Both the position numbers and the translations under genes were made by a program. This document shows positions 50,702-59,412 of a stretch of 63,530 bases of DNA, piece after piece (the stretch's first letter is position 1; each line of letters opens with the position of its first letter). The notes below the pieces were generated by a model, which ran no database searches, had not been told where the DNA came from, and saw only the letters and a program-made list of their open reading frames with translations. Source of the DNA: Sphingobium scionense (GTDB taxonomy: Bacteria > Pseudomonadota > Alphaproteobacteria > Sphingomonadales > Sphingomonadaceae); assembly GCF_014197035.1 (NCBI RefSeq), contig NZ_JACIEU010000026.1, positions 1 to 63,530 of the forward strand, written 5' to 3'.

Positions 50702-51400
50702 ATGACCGACGTCACCGCGCCGGGTGCGCCCGCGCGCCTGTATAGCCAGACCGATTACGACGAACGCGGCAATTTCCAGTACCAGGGCGATCTGTACCGC
50801 TCGGGGGAGGATCTGCCTTCCCTTGCGTCACGGATGGGACGGCATCTCGCTGATCAGTTCATCCTCACGCGCTTCGCGATCAGCACGAGTAAATTTGCGG
50901 GCGGCCGGAAGGTCACCGCAGAAATCCTAGATACGCCTGCCGACCTTACCGACCGCGATAGGCAGAACGCGTTCATCGTCGATGTGCGCGACCAGATGGA
51001 GCGGTTCGGTTTCACGTGCGCCAATGCGCTGCAGGGATTTCACAGTTGCTCTTTCTTCTGCGAAGCGTGGATCGGGCGGGCCTATTGGGCGGCGCTCGCG
51101 AAGAGGCGCGGTCCCAGAAATCCGGTCGAAGCGCTGGTGTCGCTCGCCGCGTTCAAGAAGCGGGTGAAGCCGGGCGATACCCTGAAACTCATCGATGCGC
51201 CGGCGGGCCATCGATCGCTGGGAACCACCCGCACGATCACCAAGGTACGATCGGGCGACCTGATCCTCGAAGGCAGGAGCCATCTCGATTTCCCACGCGC
51301 CGCTGCCTTCGCCTGCGACGGCAAGCTGGTGCGCATTTCCATCGGTTCGGATCACGACCCGGATGCCCATCTGCTGTACGAGTGGCGAGCAGCGGCCTGA
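50702..51400 (+). CDS. hypothetical protein, 232 residues
   Basis: A soluble basic protein, unrecognised. The C-terminal half has a beta-rich part (GDTLKLIDAPAGHRSLGTTR, GKLVRISIGS) that could be a small nucleic-acid-binding barrel, but this is only a shape argument. Four bases separate its stop from the DNA methyltransferase-like gene, so they are one operon and may act together. Confidence 0.65.
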   Translation: MTDVTAPGAPARLYSQTDYDERGNFQYQGDLYRSGEDLPSLASRMGRHLADQFILTRFAISTSKFAGGRKVTAEILDTPADLTDRDRQNAFIVDVRDQMERFGFTCANALQGFHSCSFFCEAWIGRAYWAALAKRRGPRNPVEALVSLAAFKKRVKPGDTLKLIDAPAGHRSLGTTRTITKVRSGDLILEGRSHLDFPRAAAFACDGKLVRISIGSDHDPDAHLLYEWRAAA

Positions 51401-51403
51401 GCG

Positions 51404-52249
51404 ATGGCCGCCTCATTGTTTGCTCTGGATGGGTCCGCAGCCCATGCCCCGCATCTCAAGGCCATGCGGAAGCTCCTCGAGCGCTGCCAGCCGCGCCACG
51501 ATATCTACACGGTGTTCGGGCACTGCACGGAGGCGATGGCGATCGCGATCGCCAACAGCGTCGATCTGCGCGAGCGTGCGCGGCGCGAAGCCCGTTACCT
51601 CGACATTATCGGGCGCTACGGCGCCGACGTCGTCGAAAGTTTCCCACGGGTCATGGCCGAACTCGCCCTCGCGCTGGAAGCGGGGATGGGCGATGTGCTC
51701 GGCGCGCTGTTCCATGATCTCGAATTGCACAACAAGGCGAAGGGCCAGTTCTTCACGCCCTATTCGCTCAGCAGAGCGATGGCGGCCATGCTGATCGGCA
51801 ATCCCGCCACCCTTCGGGAAAGCATAGAAACTCGCGGACATCTTACCGCCATGGAGCCGGCATGCGGGTCCGGTAGCATGGTCATCGCGCTTACCGACGT
51901 CCTGCGATCGCAAGGTATCAATTACCAGCGCCACCTCCATGTGACCGCGATCGATATCGATCCCCGCGCAGTCCACATGGCCTATGCGCAATTGTCGCTG
52001 CTGCACGTTCCCGCGCGCCTGATCGTCGGCAATACCCTTTCCGGTGAGTTCCGCGAACAGTGGCTCACACCGGCCCACATCCTTGGCGGTTGGACGGCCC
52101 GGCTCGCGTCAGCGCCCCAGGACAAGACCCCCAACGAAATGATTCCGCCTGTTTTGGCTGCGAAAACGGCCTACTCAATCGGTGAGACCGAACCTGCGCC
52201 CGACTGCAACAAACCAGCGCCGCTACCACGTCAACTCAGCCTCTTCTGA
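51404..52249 (+). CDS. N6-adenine DNA methyltransferase-like protein, atypical
   Basis: A 281-residue protein with the N-terminal and SAM-binding features of HsdM-like methyltransferases: GQFFTP at 114-119 and motif I EPACGSGSM at 151-159. Then follows an acidic residue pair in TAIDIDPRAV. The expected catalytic (N/D)PP(Y/F) motif is missing; the matching place reads LIVGNTLSGEF. It may therefore be inactive, a SAM-binding accessory protein, or use another motif. No restriction or specificity gene is adjacent. It ends 19 bases inside the convergent ABC gene. Confidence 0.75.
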   Translation: MAASLFALDGSAAHAPHLKAMRKLLERCQPRHDIYTVFGHCTEAMAIAIANSVDLRERARREARYLDIIGRYGADVVESFPRVMAELALALEAGMGDVLGALFHDLELHNKAKGQFFTPYSLSRAMAAMLIGNPATLRESIETRGHLTAMEPACGSGSMVIALTDVLRSQGINYQRHLHVTAIDIDPRAVHMAYAQLSLLHVPARLIVGNTLSGEFREQWLTPAHILGGWTARLASAPQDKTPNEMIPPVLAAKTAYSIGETEPAPDCNKPAPLPRQLSLF

Positions 52250-54006
52250 TCCGGCCATTGACCATCAGGCAACTTCGCCGAGCGTTCCTCCAACCACAAT
52301 TGCCGATATGACCGGTGAAGATCCATAAGCTCCCGATGTTTCCCCAAGCCTACCAATCGTCCGCCCTCCATGAACAGGATCTGGTCCGCGTCCTGCGCCG
52401 TTGCCAGCCGATGGGTGATCATGATGAGCGTGGTGTCCCCGCCGGCTCTGCCCCGCAATTTCGCGATCGCGTTCGCCTCGCTGCGCGGATCGAGCGCGGA
52501 GGTGCTTTCATCGAGGATCAGCACCGGCACGTCCACGCCTGCCAGCCGTGCGAGCTCCAGCTTCTGGACCTGGCCTCCCGAAAGACGCTCGCCCTGTTCC
52601 CCGAGTTCCATCTCGAAGTCGATCGACCTGCCGGGCTCGTGAAACCTCCAAAGGTGCAGCAATTCCTCGACATCGCCGATCGCCTGGTTCGCCGGGGGAT
52701 AGAGGATGTTCTCGCGCAGCGACCGGTTGAACAGGCCGATGAACTGCGGCGCATAGAGGATATGGCGATGCCGATCCGCCCAGGGGATCGTCGCGATATC
52801 TGTCCCGCCCACCGCGATCCTGCCGGAAGAGGGGGTAAGCACGCCTGCGAGAAGCTGGGCGAGCGTGGACTTGCCCGAACCGTTGGGACCGACGATCGCG
52901 ACGAAAGAACCAGCCGGAACATGCACAGATATCCCGGCCACGCCGGGCATGCCCTCGCCATAGCGGAAGCTTACATTCTCGGCGACAAGATCTGACGACG
53001 CTGTAAGACCAGGGGACAGGGCGCTGTTATCTGTATCGATGGTCGCAAAGTTCAGGACGTCGCGAATATTGGCGATCGCCACTCCAGCCTGCGCGAGGAT
53101 ATACCCGAGCGAACTGAGCGGCACGGTCAGCCGGAAGGCGTATGTCTGGAGCAGGACGAAATCGCCCGCACTCATGCGCCCCTGGCCGACATCGAGAGCG
53201 GCAAGCAGCAGCAGCGCCACGAGACCGAGCCCGACCACGCAGAATTGCAGCGCGGCCATGAGCGTGAGCGAACGGTACATGCCGGCCGCCTCGTACCGTT
53301 TCGAACCGAGGGCAGCGCCGGTATGCCGCAGCTCGCGGTCGAGCGCGCCGTTCAGCACCACGCGGCGGGCGTTGCGCAGGATATCGCCGATGGTGCGCGA
53401 GACATGCGATGCCGCCGTATTCGTCGCCTCGGCATGAACGCGGTGACGCCTGGCGCCGAGCCAGGTCGCGGCGAGGAAACCCACCAGCGTCAGCGCCAGG
53501 ATCAGGACATAACGCGGCCGGATCAGGCCTGCGATCACCACGAGACTGGCCAGAGCCTGGAGGATCACCGGCCCGAGCCGCCAGATCAGACCCTCGACGA
53601 CCAGCGTCAGGCTATAGGGCAGGCGCTCCAGCATGCCGGGAACGCGGCCGCTGCGGCTGTCGCGCGCCGCGGTGATCTCGGGCAGGGCCGCGGCGAGCGC
53701 GCGGATGGTGTAATGCCGCGCCAGCGCATCGACCATTTTCGCGGTGCACGACAGCCTCGCGGTTTCGAGGATCGATGCGCCTGCCCAGCATCCCACGAAC
53801 AGCATCACGGTGACGAACAGATACAGGCGCGATTCCGAGGAAGCTGCCAGCATGTCGATCAGGAGTTTGAGGGCGTAGGGTCCGGCAACGCCCATCGCGA
53901 TCACGAGGGCTTCGAGGGTGAAGGCCTCGAACAGGCTTCGCCTTGCACCCAGCCGCGCCGACAGCATCAGCTGCGTCAGCCGCGCCAATATACCAAATGT
54001 CGTCAC
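52231..54006 (-). CDS. ABC exporter with fused membrane and ATPase domains
   Basis: A 591-residue half-transporter: six-segment membrane domain (about 25-320), Walker A GPNGSGKST at 373-381, signature LSGGQ at 475-479, Walker B VLILDE at 495-500, then an ITHR switch motif. It has the layout of peptide, lipid or drug exporters; no C39 peptidase domain is present. GTG start with AGGAGG nine bases upstream. The lasso cluster has no exporter of its own, so this is a conceivable partner, but it lies 25 kb away and the link is untested. Confidence 0.88.
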   Translation of the reverse strand: MTTFGILARLTQLMLSARLGARRSLFEAFTLEALVIAMGVAGPYALKLLIDMLAASSESRLYLFVTVMLFVGCWAGASILETARLSCTAKMVDALARHYTIRALAAALPEITAARDSRSGRVPGMLERLPYSLTLVVEGLIWRLGPVILQALASLVVIAGLIRPRYVLILALTLVGFLAATWLGARRHRVHAEATNTAASHVSRTIGDILRNARRVVLNGALDRELRHTGAALGSKRYEAAGMYRSLTLMAALQFCVVGLGLVALLLLAALDVGQGRMSAGDFVLLQTYAFRLTVPLSSLGYILAQAGVAIANIRDVLNFATIDTDNSALSPGLTASSDLVAENVSFRYGEGMPGVAGISVHVPAGSFVAIVGPNGSGKSTLAQLLAGVLTPSSGRIAVGGTDIATIPWADRHRHILYAPQFIGLFNRSLRENILYPPANQAIGDVEELLHLWRFHEPGRSIDFEMELGEQGERLSGGQVQKLELARLAGVDVPVLILDESTSALDPRSEANAIAKLRGRAGGDTTLIMITHRLATAQDADQILFMEGGRLVGLGKHRELMDLHRSYRQLWLEERSAKLPDGQWPDQKRLS

Positions 54007-54109
54007 TGCACAGACCTCCTGGCGATCGTTGAGCCAGAAGGAGGATTTGGAACGCGGCCGCTATCCTAGCGCCAAATCAGCCGCTTTGGAATGCGCGATC
54101 CCATGACCC

Positions 54110-54129
54110 GGAAAGGGGGGGGAAGGGGG
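54110..54129 (+). repeat. purine-rich element 5
   Basis: GGAAAGGGGGGGGAAGGGGG, followed by further GGGAAGG runs to 54147, 63 bases upstream of the DUF932 gene and in the divergent interval with the ABC gene. Confidence 0.65.
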
Positions 54130-54192
54130 TGCGGGAAGGTGACGGGAGACGTGGATCGTCCCGTTACCCTCAAGCTCAAGGAGATGGTTTCC

Positions 54193-55389
54193 ATGGCGAG
54201 CATAGCCCGCATGACCGACACGCCCCCCGCGTCCGCTCCCTATCGCATCGACGTCTCGCGCGGCGGCCGCAGTGGCCGCGTGTCCTCGGAATGGTTCTCC
54301 AGGCCCGACGACGAGAAATTCCTCTCGCTCTCCAGCCTCTACGACAGCGTGCGAGCCCGCGCCGATCGCTCGACCACCCGGACTGTCGAAAGCCGCGCGA
54401 TCCGCGTCGAGGCGAGAAGCGATGCTCCCGAACGGCTCACGCTGATCGCCCCTGGCGACGAGCGTCCACTCACACCCACCAACTGGTCCTTCGGCCAGGT
54501 CGCGAGCCTCGTCGGCGCCCCGGCCTCCTATCTGCGCCAGCTGCCCGCGGCGCTCGCCGGTATCAATCTCCAGCACGGACTGTTTACCCACAGAGGCGAA
54601 CAGGTCAAAATATTGCAGACCGACGATGGCCGAACAGAACTGCGGGCTGCGACCGGAAGTCAGTATGGCAGGGTGTACGACTGGGAACTGATACAGGCCA
54701 TCATGGCATTCGCCGGGGACGGCGTCGGCGATACACGGTGGAAAGTCCCTGGAAATATCGATTGGGGAAGCATGCGCTATAACCCCTATGTCGATATTAC
54801 TAAAGACACAACCACACTCTACGCATCGGACAGGGATGTCTTCGTATTCCTTGTCGACGACACGCATCCGATCGAGGCCGGTAAACTGCCGAATGGTGAT
54901 CCCGACCTCTATTTTCGCGGGTTCTATGCCTGGAATTCCGAGGTCGGCTCCAAGACCCTTGGCATCGCGACATTCTATCTACGGGGCGTATGCGCGAACC
55001 GGTGCCTATGGGGCGTGGAGAATTTCGAGGAAGTGAACATCCGCCACTCGAAGTTCGCCGGCGCCCGCTTCGCGCACCAGGCCGCCCCGGCGCTCGAGCA
55101 CTTCGCGAACTCCTCCCCGCAGCGTTTCATCACCGGCATCAACGCCGCGCACGAACGTATCGTCGCGCGCAAGGACGAGGACCGCGACGCCTTCCTGCGG
55201 CGGCGCGGCTTCTCGAAAACCGAGACGACGAAGATCATCCAGACGGTCCTCGCCGAGGAAGGGCATCCGCCCACGAGCGTCTATGATTTCGTGCAGGGCA
55301 TCACCGCGCTGGCCCGCACGAGGCCGCATCAGGACAGCCGCCTCGAACTCGAAGGCAAGGCCCGAAAGCTGCTCGAACAGGCGCTCTGA
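54193..55389 (+). CDS. DUF932 plasmid/phage-type protein
   Basis: A 398-residue protein of the DUF932 (phage/plasmid-like) family: SSLYDSVRARADRST near the start, NWSFGQVASLVGAPASYLRQ, and a C-terminal half with LRGVCANRCLWGVENFEEVNIRHS, which is highly typical. Function in the family is unknown; genes occur with plasmid and ICE maintenance modules. ATG 54193 has AAGGAG nine bases upstream (an ATG at 54184 is too close to it). Confidence 0.85.
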   Translation: MASIARMTDTPPASAPYRIDVSRGGRSGRVSSEWFSRPDDEKFLSLSSLYDSVRARADRSTTRTVESRAIRVEARSDAPERLTLIAPGDERPLTPTNWSFGQVASLVGAPASYLRQLPAALAGINLQHGLFTHRGEQVKILQTDDGRTELRAATGSQYGRVYDWELIQAIMAFAGDGVGDTRWKVPGNIDWGSMRYNPYVDITKDTTTLYASDRDVFVFLVDDTHPIEAGKLPNGDPDLYFRGFYAWNSEVGSKTLGIATFYLRGVCANRCLWGVENFEEVNIRHSKFAGARFAHQAAPALEHFANSSPQRFITGINAAHERIVARKDEDRDAFLRRRGFSKTETTKIIQTVLAEEGHPPTSVYDFVQGITALARTRPHQDSRLELEGKARKLLEQAL

Positions 55390-55473
55390 GGCGCACTTCC
55401 CGATCCGAATTTCCCCGCCATCGCCCGCTCCGGTCTTCGACCGGGGCGGCTATGCTCATGAAAGGATAAGGCC

Positions 55474-55689
55474 ATGCGTGCCCAGTCCGATGTTCCCCTT
55501 TCCGATTTCACCGTGGACGTCGCCTTCTTCAGCGACGGCGAGCACTATGCCACCCAGAGCTACACAGTCACCGCCTCGACCTGGTTCAGCGCCCGCCAGC
55601 AGGCGCTGCAGATGTCGGTGAACAGCGTCTATGACGACCCGCGCATTCCCGGTCTCAGCCGCACCGCCACCCTGCGGCCCGGCTCATGA
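55474..55689 (+). CDS. small protein preceding the PRTRC ParB gene
   Basis: A 71-residue protein with alternating hydrophobic strands (DFTVDVAFFSDGEHYATQSY) and a helical middle, probably a small alpha/beta fold. It has an AAGGATAAGG ribosome region. Its stop overlaps the ParB start by four bases, so it is co-translated with the PRTRC cassette. Similar-sized unknown genes precede such cassettes, but I cannot name a family. The interval before it holds a CCGGTC-TTC-GACCGG hairpin. Confidence 0.7.
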   Translation: MRAQSDVPLSDFTVDVAFFSDGEHYATQSYTVTASTWFSARQQALQMSVNSVYDDPRIPGLSRTATLRPGS

Positions 55690-57428
55690 CCCGCGCTCGT
55701 ACCCGCCGCCTCGGCACGGGGATCTCCGCGCTGATCGCCGCATCGCCCCCGCCCGCCACCACGCTGCCGCTCGCCAGCATCAGCGCCGGATATAATCCGC
55801 GCCGCTATTTCGACAGCCGAAAGCATGAAGAGCTCGTGGCATCGCTGCGCCTGCGCGGAATGCTCCAGCCGATACTGGTTCGTCCCGCCAGGGAGACGGG
55901 CGATGGCTATCTCATCGTCGCCGGGGGGCGCCGCTACCGCGCGGCGCTCGAGGCCTTCGGGCCCGAGGGCGAAGTCCCCGTCATCATCCGCGAGATGACC
56001 GACCAGGAGGCCCTCGAGGCGGCGATCGACGAGAACGACGTGCGCGACGATGCTTCGGAAACCGAGCAGGCCGATGCGGCGGTCCGCGTTCTTGCCGCCT
56101 GCCAGGACGATCGCGGTGAAGCCGCTCGCCGGCTCGGGTGGTCCAAAACCAAGCTCGATCGCCGCCTCGCGCTCGCGGGCCTCTGCGAGCCGGTCAAGCA
56201 CGCGCTCGACGAGCGCCGGATCAAGCTGGGACATGCCGAACTGCTCGCCGCCGTTCCCGCCGACAAGCAGGAGAAGGCGCTGGAGACGATCCTTGCCTCC
56301 GGTCTCGACGTCGGGAAGACGCGCGACCTGCTGATGCGGGTCACCCAGGATCTCGCCCATGCCTGCTTCGATAAGAGCGAGTGCCTTGCCTGCCCGTTCA
56401 ACTCCGCAGCGCAGCGTGCGCTGTTCGAGACGCATATCGAGGACGGGCATTGCACCAATGCCGGGTGTTTCGAACTCAAGACCCAGGCCGCCGAAATGAT
56501 CCGCTTCGAACAGGAGGAATGCGCAGAAAAGGCTGCGCGGGCTGCGAAAACCACTGGTGACGATACCGGCGCTAAGCAGGCCGAGGACGAGATCGACGCT
56601 ATCGACGATCCGGATATCGCTGCCGATGGTGACGAAGACGGTGTCGTGGATGACGACACCGGGGACAGCGGCGCGCCCTTCCTTCATCTCCGGGATGAAC
56701 AGGCCGCATCTTCTGCGAATGATGCCCGAAAACCGACAGCGCCGATCGATACTGGCGCCAGGAAGCCGGACACGCCGAAGTCCCCCGTCACCGCCCGGTC
56801 GATCGCGACCCGGACCAGGGAACTGCGCGAGGCGACCTGGCGCACCGCGCTCGCCCGCGCGCTCGCCGCTAATCCGGCCCATGCCCAGACCACGATCCTG
56901 GTCGCCGCGATGTCCGGCACGCTCCCACAGATCAAGGCGGAGACATTGCGCGGGCGTGCCGGGCTGCTGGTCGGCGCGTCCTTCCCCGATCTCGATTTCA
57001 GCGAGAAGATCGCGGAGATCCAAGCACTGCCGCAAGCGCAGGCCGCGACAGTGCTGTCCGCCATCGGCGCGGCCTATGCGAAGGATGTCACCAGTTTCAA
57101 TCATGTCGCCGACCTGGCGCGGGCTTTCGCCGTCGACCTGCGCGACGCCTGGCAGGTCGATAAGACCTTCCTCGCACGCTACTCGAAGGAGGAACTCAGG
57201 TTCATCGCCCGCGAATGCGGGCTGATCACGCACATCGGCGAGAAGGCGTTCGCAAAACTGCTCGGCCAGAAGAAGACCGATCTCATCACCGGCATGCTCC
57301 ATGTGCTCGGCTTCGAGTGGGCAGGCCGTCTGCCGAGCGCCATGACCCTCGACGGTGCATATGGGTCGCCGCCTGCGCGCCCGGTCGCACCCACGAGCGA
57401 GGTTCCGATCACGCACCTCGCCGCCTGA
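55686..57428 (+). CDS. PRTRC system ParB family protein
   Basis: A 580-residue protein with an N-terminal ParB domain (SAGYNPRRYFDSRKHEELVAS, YLIVAGGRRYRAALEA, EAAIDENDVRDDASETEQAD) and an HTH (RGEAARRLGWSKTKLDRRLAL). A cysteine cluster lies near residues 235-262 (CLACPFN, HCTNAGCFELK), probably a zinc site, then an acidic linker and a C-terminal domain. This cysteine cluster and the gene order mark it as the PRTRC type. It probably binds element DNA; no ParA is next to it. Confidence 0.92.
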   Translation: MTRARTRRLGTGISALIAASPPPATTLPLASISAGYNPRRYFDSRKHEELVASLRLRGMLQPILVRPARETGDGYLIVAGGRRYRAALEAFGPEGEVPVIIREMTDQEALEAAIDENDVRDDASETEQADAAVRVLAACQDDRGEAARRLGWSKTKLDRRLALAGLCEPVKHALDERRIKLGHAELLAAVPADKQEKALETILASGLDVGKTRDLLMRVTQDLAHACFDKSECLACPFNSAAQRALFETHIEDGHCTNAGCFELKTQAAEMIRFEQEECAEKAARAAKTTGDDTGAKQAEDEIDAIDDPDIAADGDEDGVVDDDTGDSGAPFLHLRDEQAASSANDARKPTAPIDTGARKPDTPKSPVTARSIATRTRELREATWRTALARALAANPAHAQTTILVAAMSGTLPQIKAETLRGRAGLLVGASFPDLDFSEKIAEIQALPQAQAATVLSAIGAAYAKDVTSFNHVADLARAFAVDLRDAWQVDKTFLARYSKEELRFIARECGLITHIGEKAFAKLLGQKKTDLITGMLHVLGFEWAGRLPSAMTLDGAYGSPPARPVAPTSEVPITHLAA

Positions 57429-57462
57429 ACGAACCCACGCTCTTCCAGAAGGATGTCTCCCT

Positions 57463-57888
57463 ATGCTGATAACCAGCCTGCTCCCGCTGCTCGCCCGCTA
57501 TTCGCTCGGCTGCGATCTTGTCGCCGGCCCCGAGGGCATGGTCACGCTCACCATCATCCCGCGCATGATCGAAGGCGGCGGCCACAAGCCCGAAGCCGGT
57601 GAACTCCGGCCGATCGCGCTCACCGCGAGCGCCGCCGAGATCGATGCCGAACTTGCGCGGGGCGAGGACGGCGCGCTCGGCCAGCTCATCGCGGGTCGCA
57701 AGGCGCTCGCCGATCAGCTGGAAGAGCAGCGCCAGGCGACGCAAGCCGCCCGCGCTGCCGCGGCCGCGAAGGCCAAGCCGGCGACACCGACACCGACACC
57801 GAAACCGGCGACCGCCGGCGCGAAAGCGCAGGCGGCCGGCAGTCTGCCTACCGGCGCCAAGCCCGAAGAGCCCGCCAGCCTCTGGTGA
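57463..57888 (+). CDS. PRTRC system protein E
   Basis: A 141-residue protein: N-terminal alpha/beta domain (about 1-70, LVAGPEGMVTLTIIPRM), a helical segment (LIAGRKALADQLEEQRQAT) and an Ala/Pro/Thr/Lys-rich tail. Size and place between ParB and protein C identify it as PRTRC E. Its biochemical role is unknown. ATG at 57463; the frame upstream is shadow sequence. Confidence 0.88.
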   Translation: MLITSLLPLLARYSLGCDLVAGPEGMVTLTIIPRMIEGGGHKPEAGELRPIALTASAAEIDAELARGEDGALGQLIAGRKALADQLEEQRQATQAARAAAAAKAKPATPTPTPKPATAGAKAQAAGSLPTGAKPEEPASLW

Positions 57889-57942
57889 CGCACGGCAGGA
57901 AAAACTCGCCCCATCGCTCCCGATCACTCCCAGGAGACAGTC

Positions 57943-58149
57943 ATGCAGATCGATCATCTCACCCGAACCTTTCGCTATGACGGCATCGACCTGCCGGTGC
58001 CGCCGCATCTCGCGCAGGATCCGGCCGCGCTGCGCGCCTATCATGCGACGCTCTACCCGGCGATCCTCAACGCCGAGACGGTCGATGCCGGGGTCATGGG
58101 CGGCGCGCATGTCACCGAATATCGCCGCGCCGTCGGCACCAAGGGCTGA
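57943..58149 (+). CDS. PRTRC system protein C (ubiquitin-like)
   Basis: A 68-residue protein of the PRTRC C family, which comparative studies have placed among prokaryotic ubiquitin-like (Prok_Ub) proteins. It has a beta-grasp-like pattern (RTFRYDGIDLPVPP) and ends in GTKG, a C-terminal glycine that an E1-like enzyme could activate. ATG has AGGAG eight bases upstream. The E1-like ThiF, E2-like B and JAMM A proteins are encoded just downstream. Confidence 0.88.
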   Translation: MQIDHLTRTFRYDGIDLPVPPHLAQDPAALRAYHATLYPAILNAETVDAGVMGGAHVTEYRRAVGTKG

Positions 58150-58160
58150 TCCCGGTGCCG

Positions 58161-58388
58161 ATGGCGCCGCGTCGCCGCGGCGCGACCATCCCGCCGGTGC
58201 TGCGCAAAACCCTCCTGGACTGGATCGAGACGGACGATGGCGACACTGCCGGCTTCACCCCGCCCGCCTGCAGCCCCCGGGCCCGAGCCCTCCATGCACG
58301 GATCGTCGTCGACCCGCAGGGCGGGGCGGGCGAGTCCCGCGAACCGCTGCAGCCGCCGGCCGGACTTCGCCTCCCGCCGCTTGGCTGA
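58161..58388 (+). CDS. extra small gene inside the PRTRC cassette
   Basis: A 75-residue ORF between C and F with very strong GC-rich third positions and a start 11 bases after the C stop (ATG 58161; GTG at 58155 possible). It is the coding frame of this stretch, whereas the overlapping frame of F upstream of 58381 looks like a shadow. Its stop overlaps the TTG start of F (TTGGCTGA). Sequence starts MAPRRRGATIPPVLRKTLLD; unrecognised. Confidence 0.65.
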   Translation: MAPRRRGATIPPVLRKTLLDWIETDDGDTAGFTPPACSPRARALHARIVVDPQGGAGESREPLQPPAGLRLPPLG

Positions 58389-59412
58389 TCTTGCCAGTGA
58401 TCCTGGGGATGATCTTGCGGGCAGGGCCGTCGCGCTATCGCCCGATGTCCCGGCGATCTTCGACGCGCCGCTCGCCCCCCATCACCGGGTGATCGGGCGC
58501 TGGGCCGCGTCCCAGGCACAGGATGCGAGAGCCTGTACGCGGCTCGAAGCCCGCCGCCGCATCGAGGCGGTGTTCGATGCCGCCGTGCGCGAAATCCTGA
58601 ACCCGATCGATATCGTCGATCTGCGCATCGCCGTCCTGGGCAGCGAGGCGGATGGGCCGCCCGCGATCGCCATCATCTGCGACAGCATGGGACAGCTTGA
58701 TCTCGGATGGATCGAAACCGGCGATGCGCCCACCGCCTGGCGCGCCGCCGCCTACCGGGCGCTCGAGCAGACGCTGGGGCGCGTACTGCCGGTCTTCAGC
58801 TACCAGGATCTCTTCGACGAGATGTCCATGTACTACTGGGAGGGGGAAATCGATGACGAAGCGGCCCGCCGCAGCCTGATCGAATGTCACGGCGCGGACG
58901 CCGAGGATCTCGACGGCCACATGCTCCCTTCGCAGCTCGACGAGCGCCGCCCGGGCTGGATGATCGCAGCGAACGCGGCGCCGCCGAGCCGGCTTCCCGC
59001 TGCCCTGCGTCGCAAGCTGGCGGATATGCGTACTGCGCGGGAGGTGCTTGGCACACTCTTGCCCGAAGCCGGCGCCTGGCACTTCGATTTCGAGGTCGCG
59101 AGCGCATATCTTCCCGGTATCGAGGAATGCGCCTCGTTGCCGCCGCTGACGCTGGTTCCCTTCGTGCCGTTTGCGCGCGAACTCGACGATGTCATGCGCA
59201 GCGGCATGGAAATGGGGTTCACGGATATCGCCGGTATCTGCCCGCTGCCGGATGTGGCCTGCATCGACGACTGGTTCGCCTCACTGCGGCTCGGCGCACA
59301 GTTCCTGCTCGCGGTCCAGAACCTCATCCGCTTCGATCCCCCCAAGCCCAGGAGCCACCCATGTCCGACCATAGCACCCACTTCGAAGCCAGCGGTGGCG
59401 GTCTCGTCCTGA
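58381..59412 (+). CDS. PRTRC system protein F
   Basis: A 343-residue protein in the F position of the cassette: APLAPHHRVIGRW near the start, LEQTLGRVLPVFSYQDLFDEM in the middle, CASLPPLTLVPFVPFARE near the end. No enzyme motif is known. I place the start at TTG 58381, overlapping the 75-aa gene by eight bases, because the frame upstream has no coding character and no ATG or GTG follows for a long way. Overlaps B by 52 bases. Confidence 0.85.
   Translation: MADLASDPGDDLAGRAVALSPDVPAIFDAPLAPHHRVIGRWAASQAQDARACTRLEARRRIEAVFDAAVREILNPIDIVDLRIAVLGSEADGPPAIAIICDSMGQLDLGWIETGDAPTAWRAAAYRALEQTLGRVLPVFSYQDLFDEMSMYYWEGEIDDEAARRSLIECHGADAEDLDGHMLPSQLDERRPGWMIAANAAPPSRLPAALRRKLADMRTAREVLGTLLPEAGAWHFDFEVASAYLPGIEECASLPPLTLVPFVPFARELDDVMRSGMEMGFTDIAGICPLPDVACIDDWFASLRLGAQFLLAVQNLIRFDPPKPRSHPCPTIAPTSKPAVAVSS

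Noticed and set aside
55629..57416. Minus-strand ORF of 595 codons opposite the PRTRC ParB gene
   Set aside because: Mirror frame of a GC-rich gene; no ribosome site or domain, and the plus frame has a clear ParB domain.
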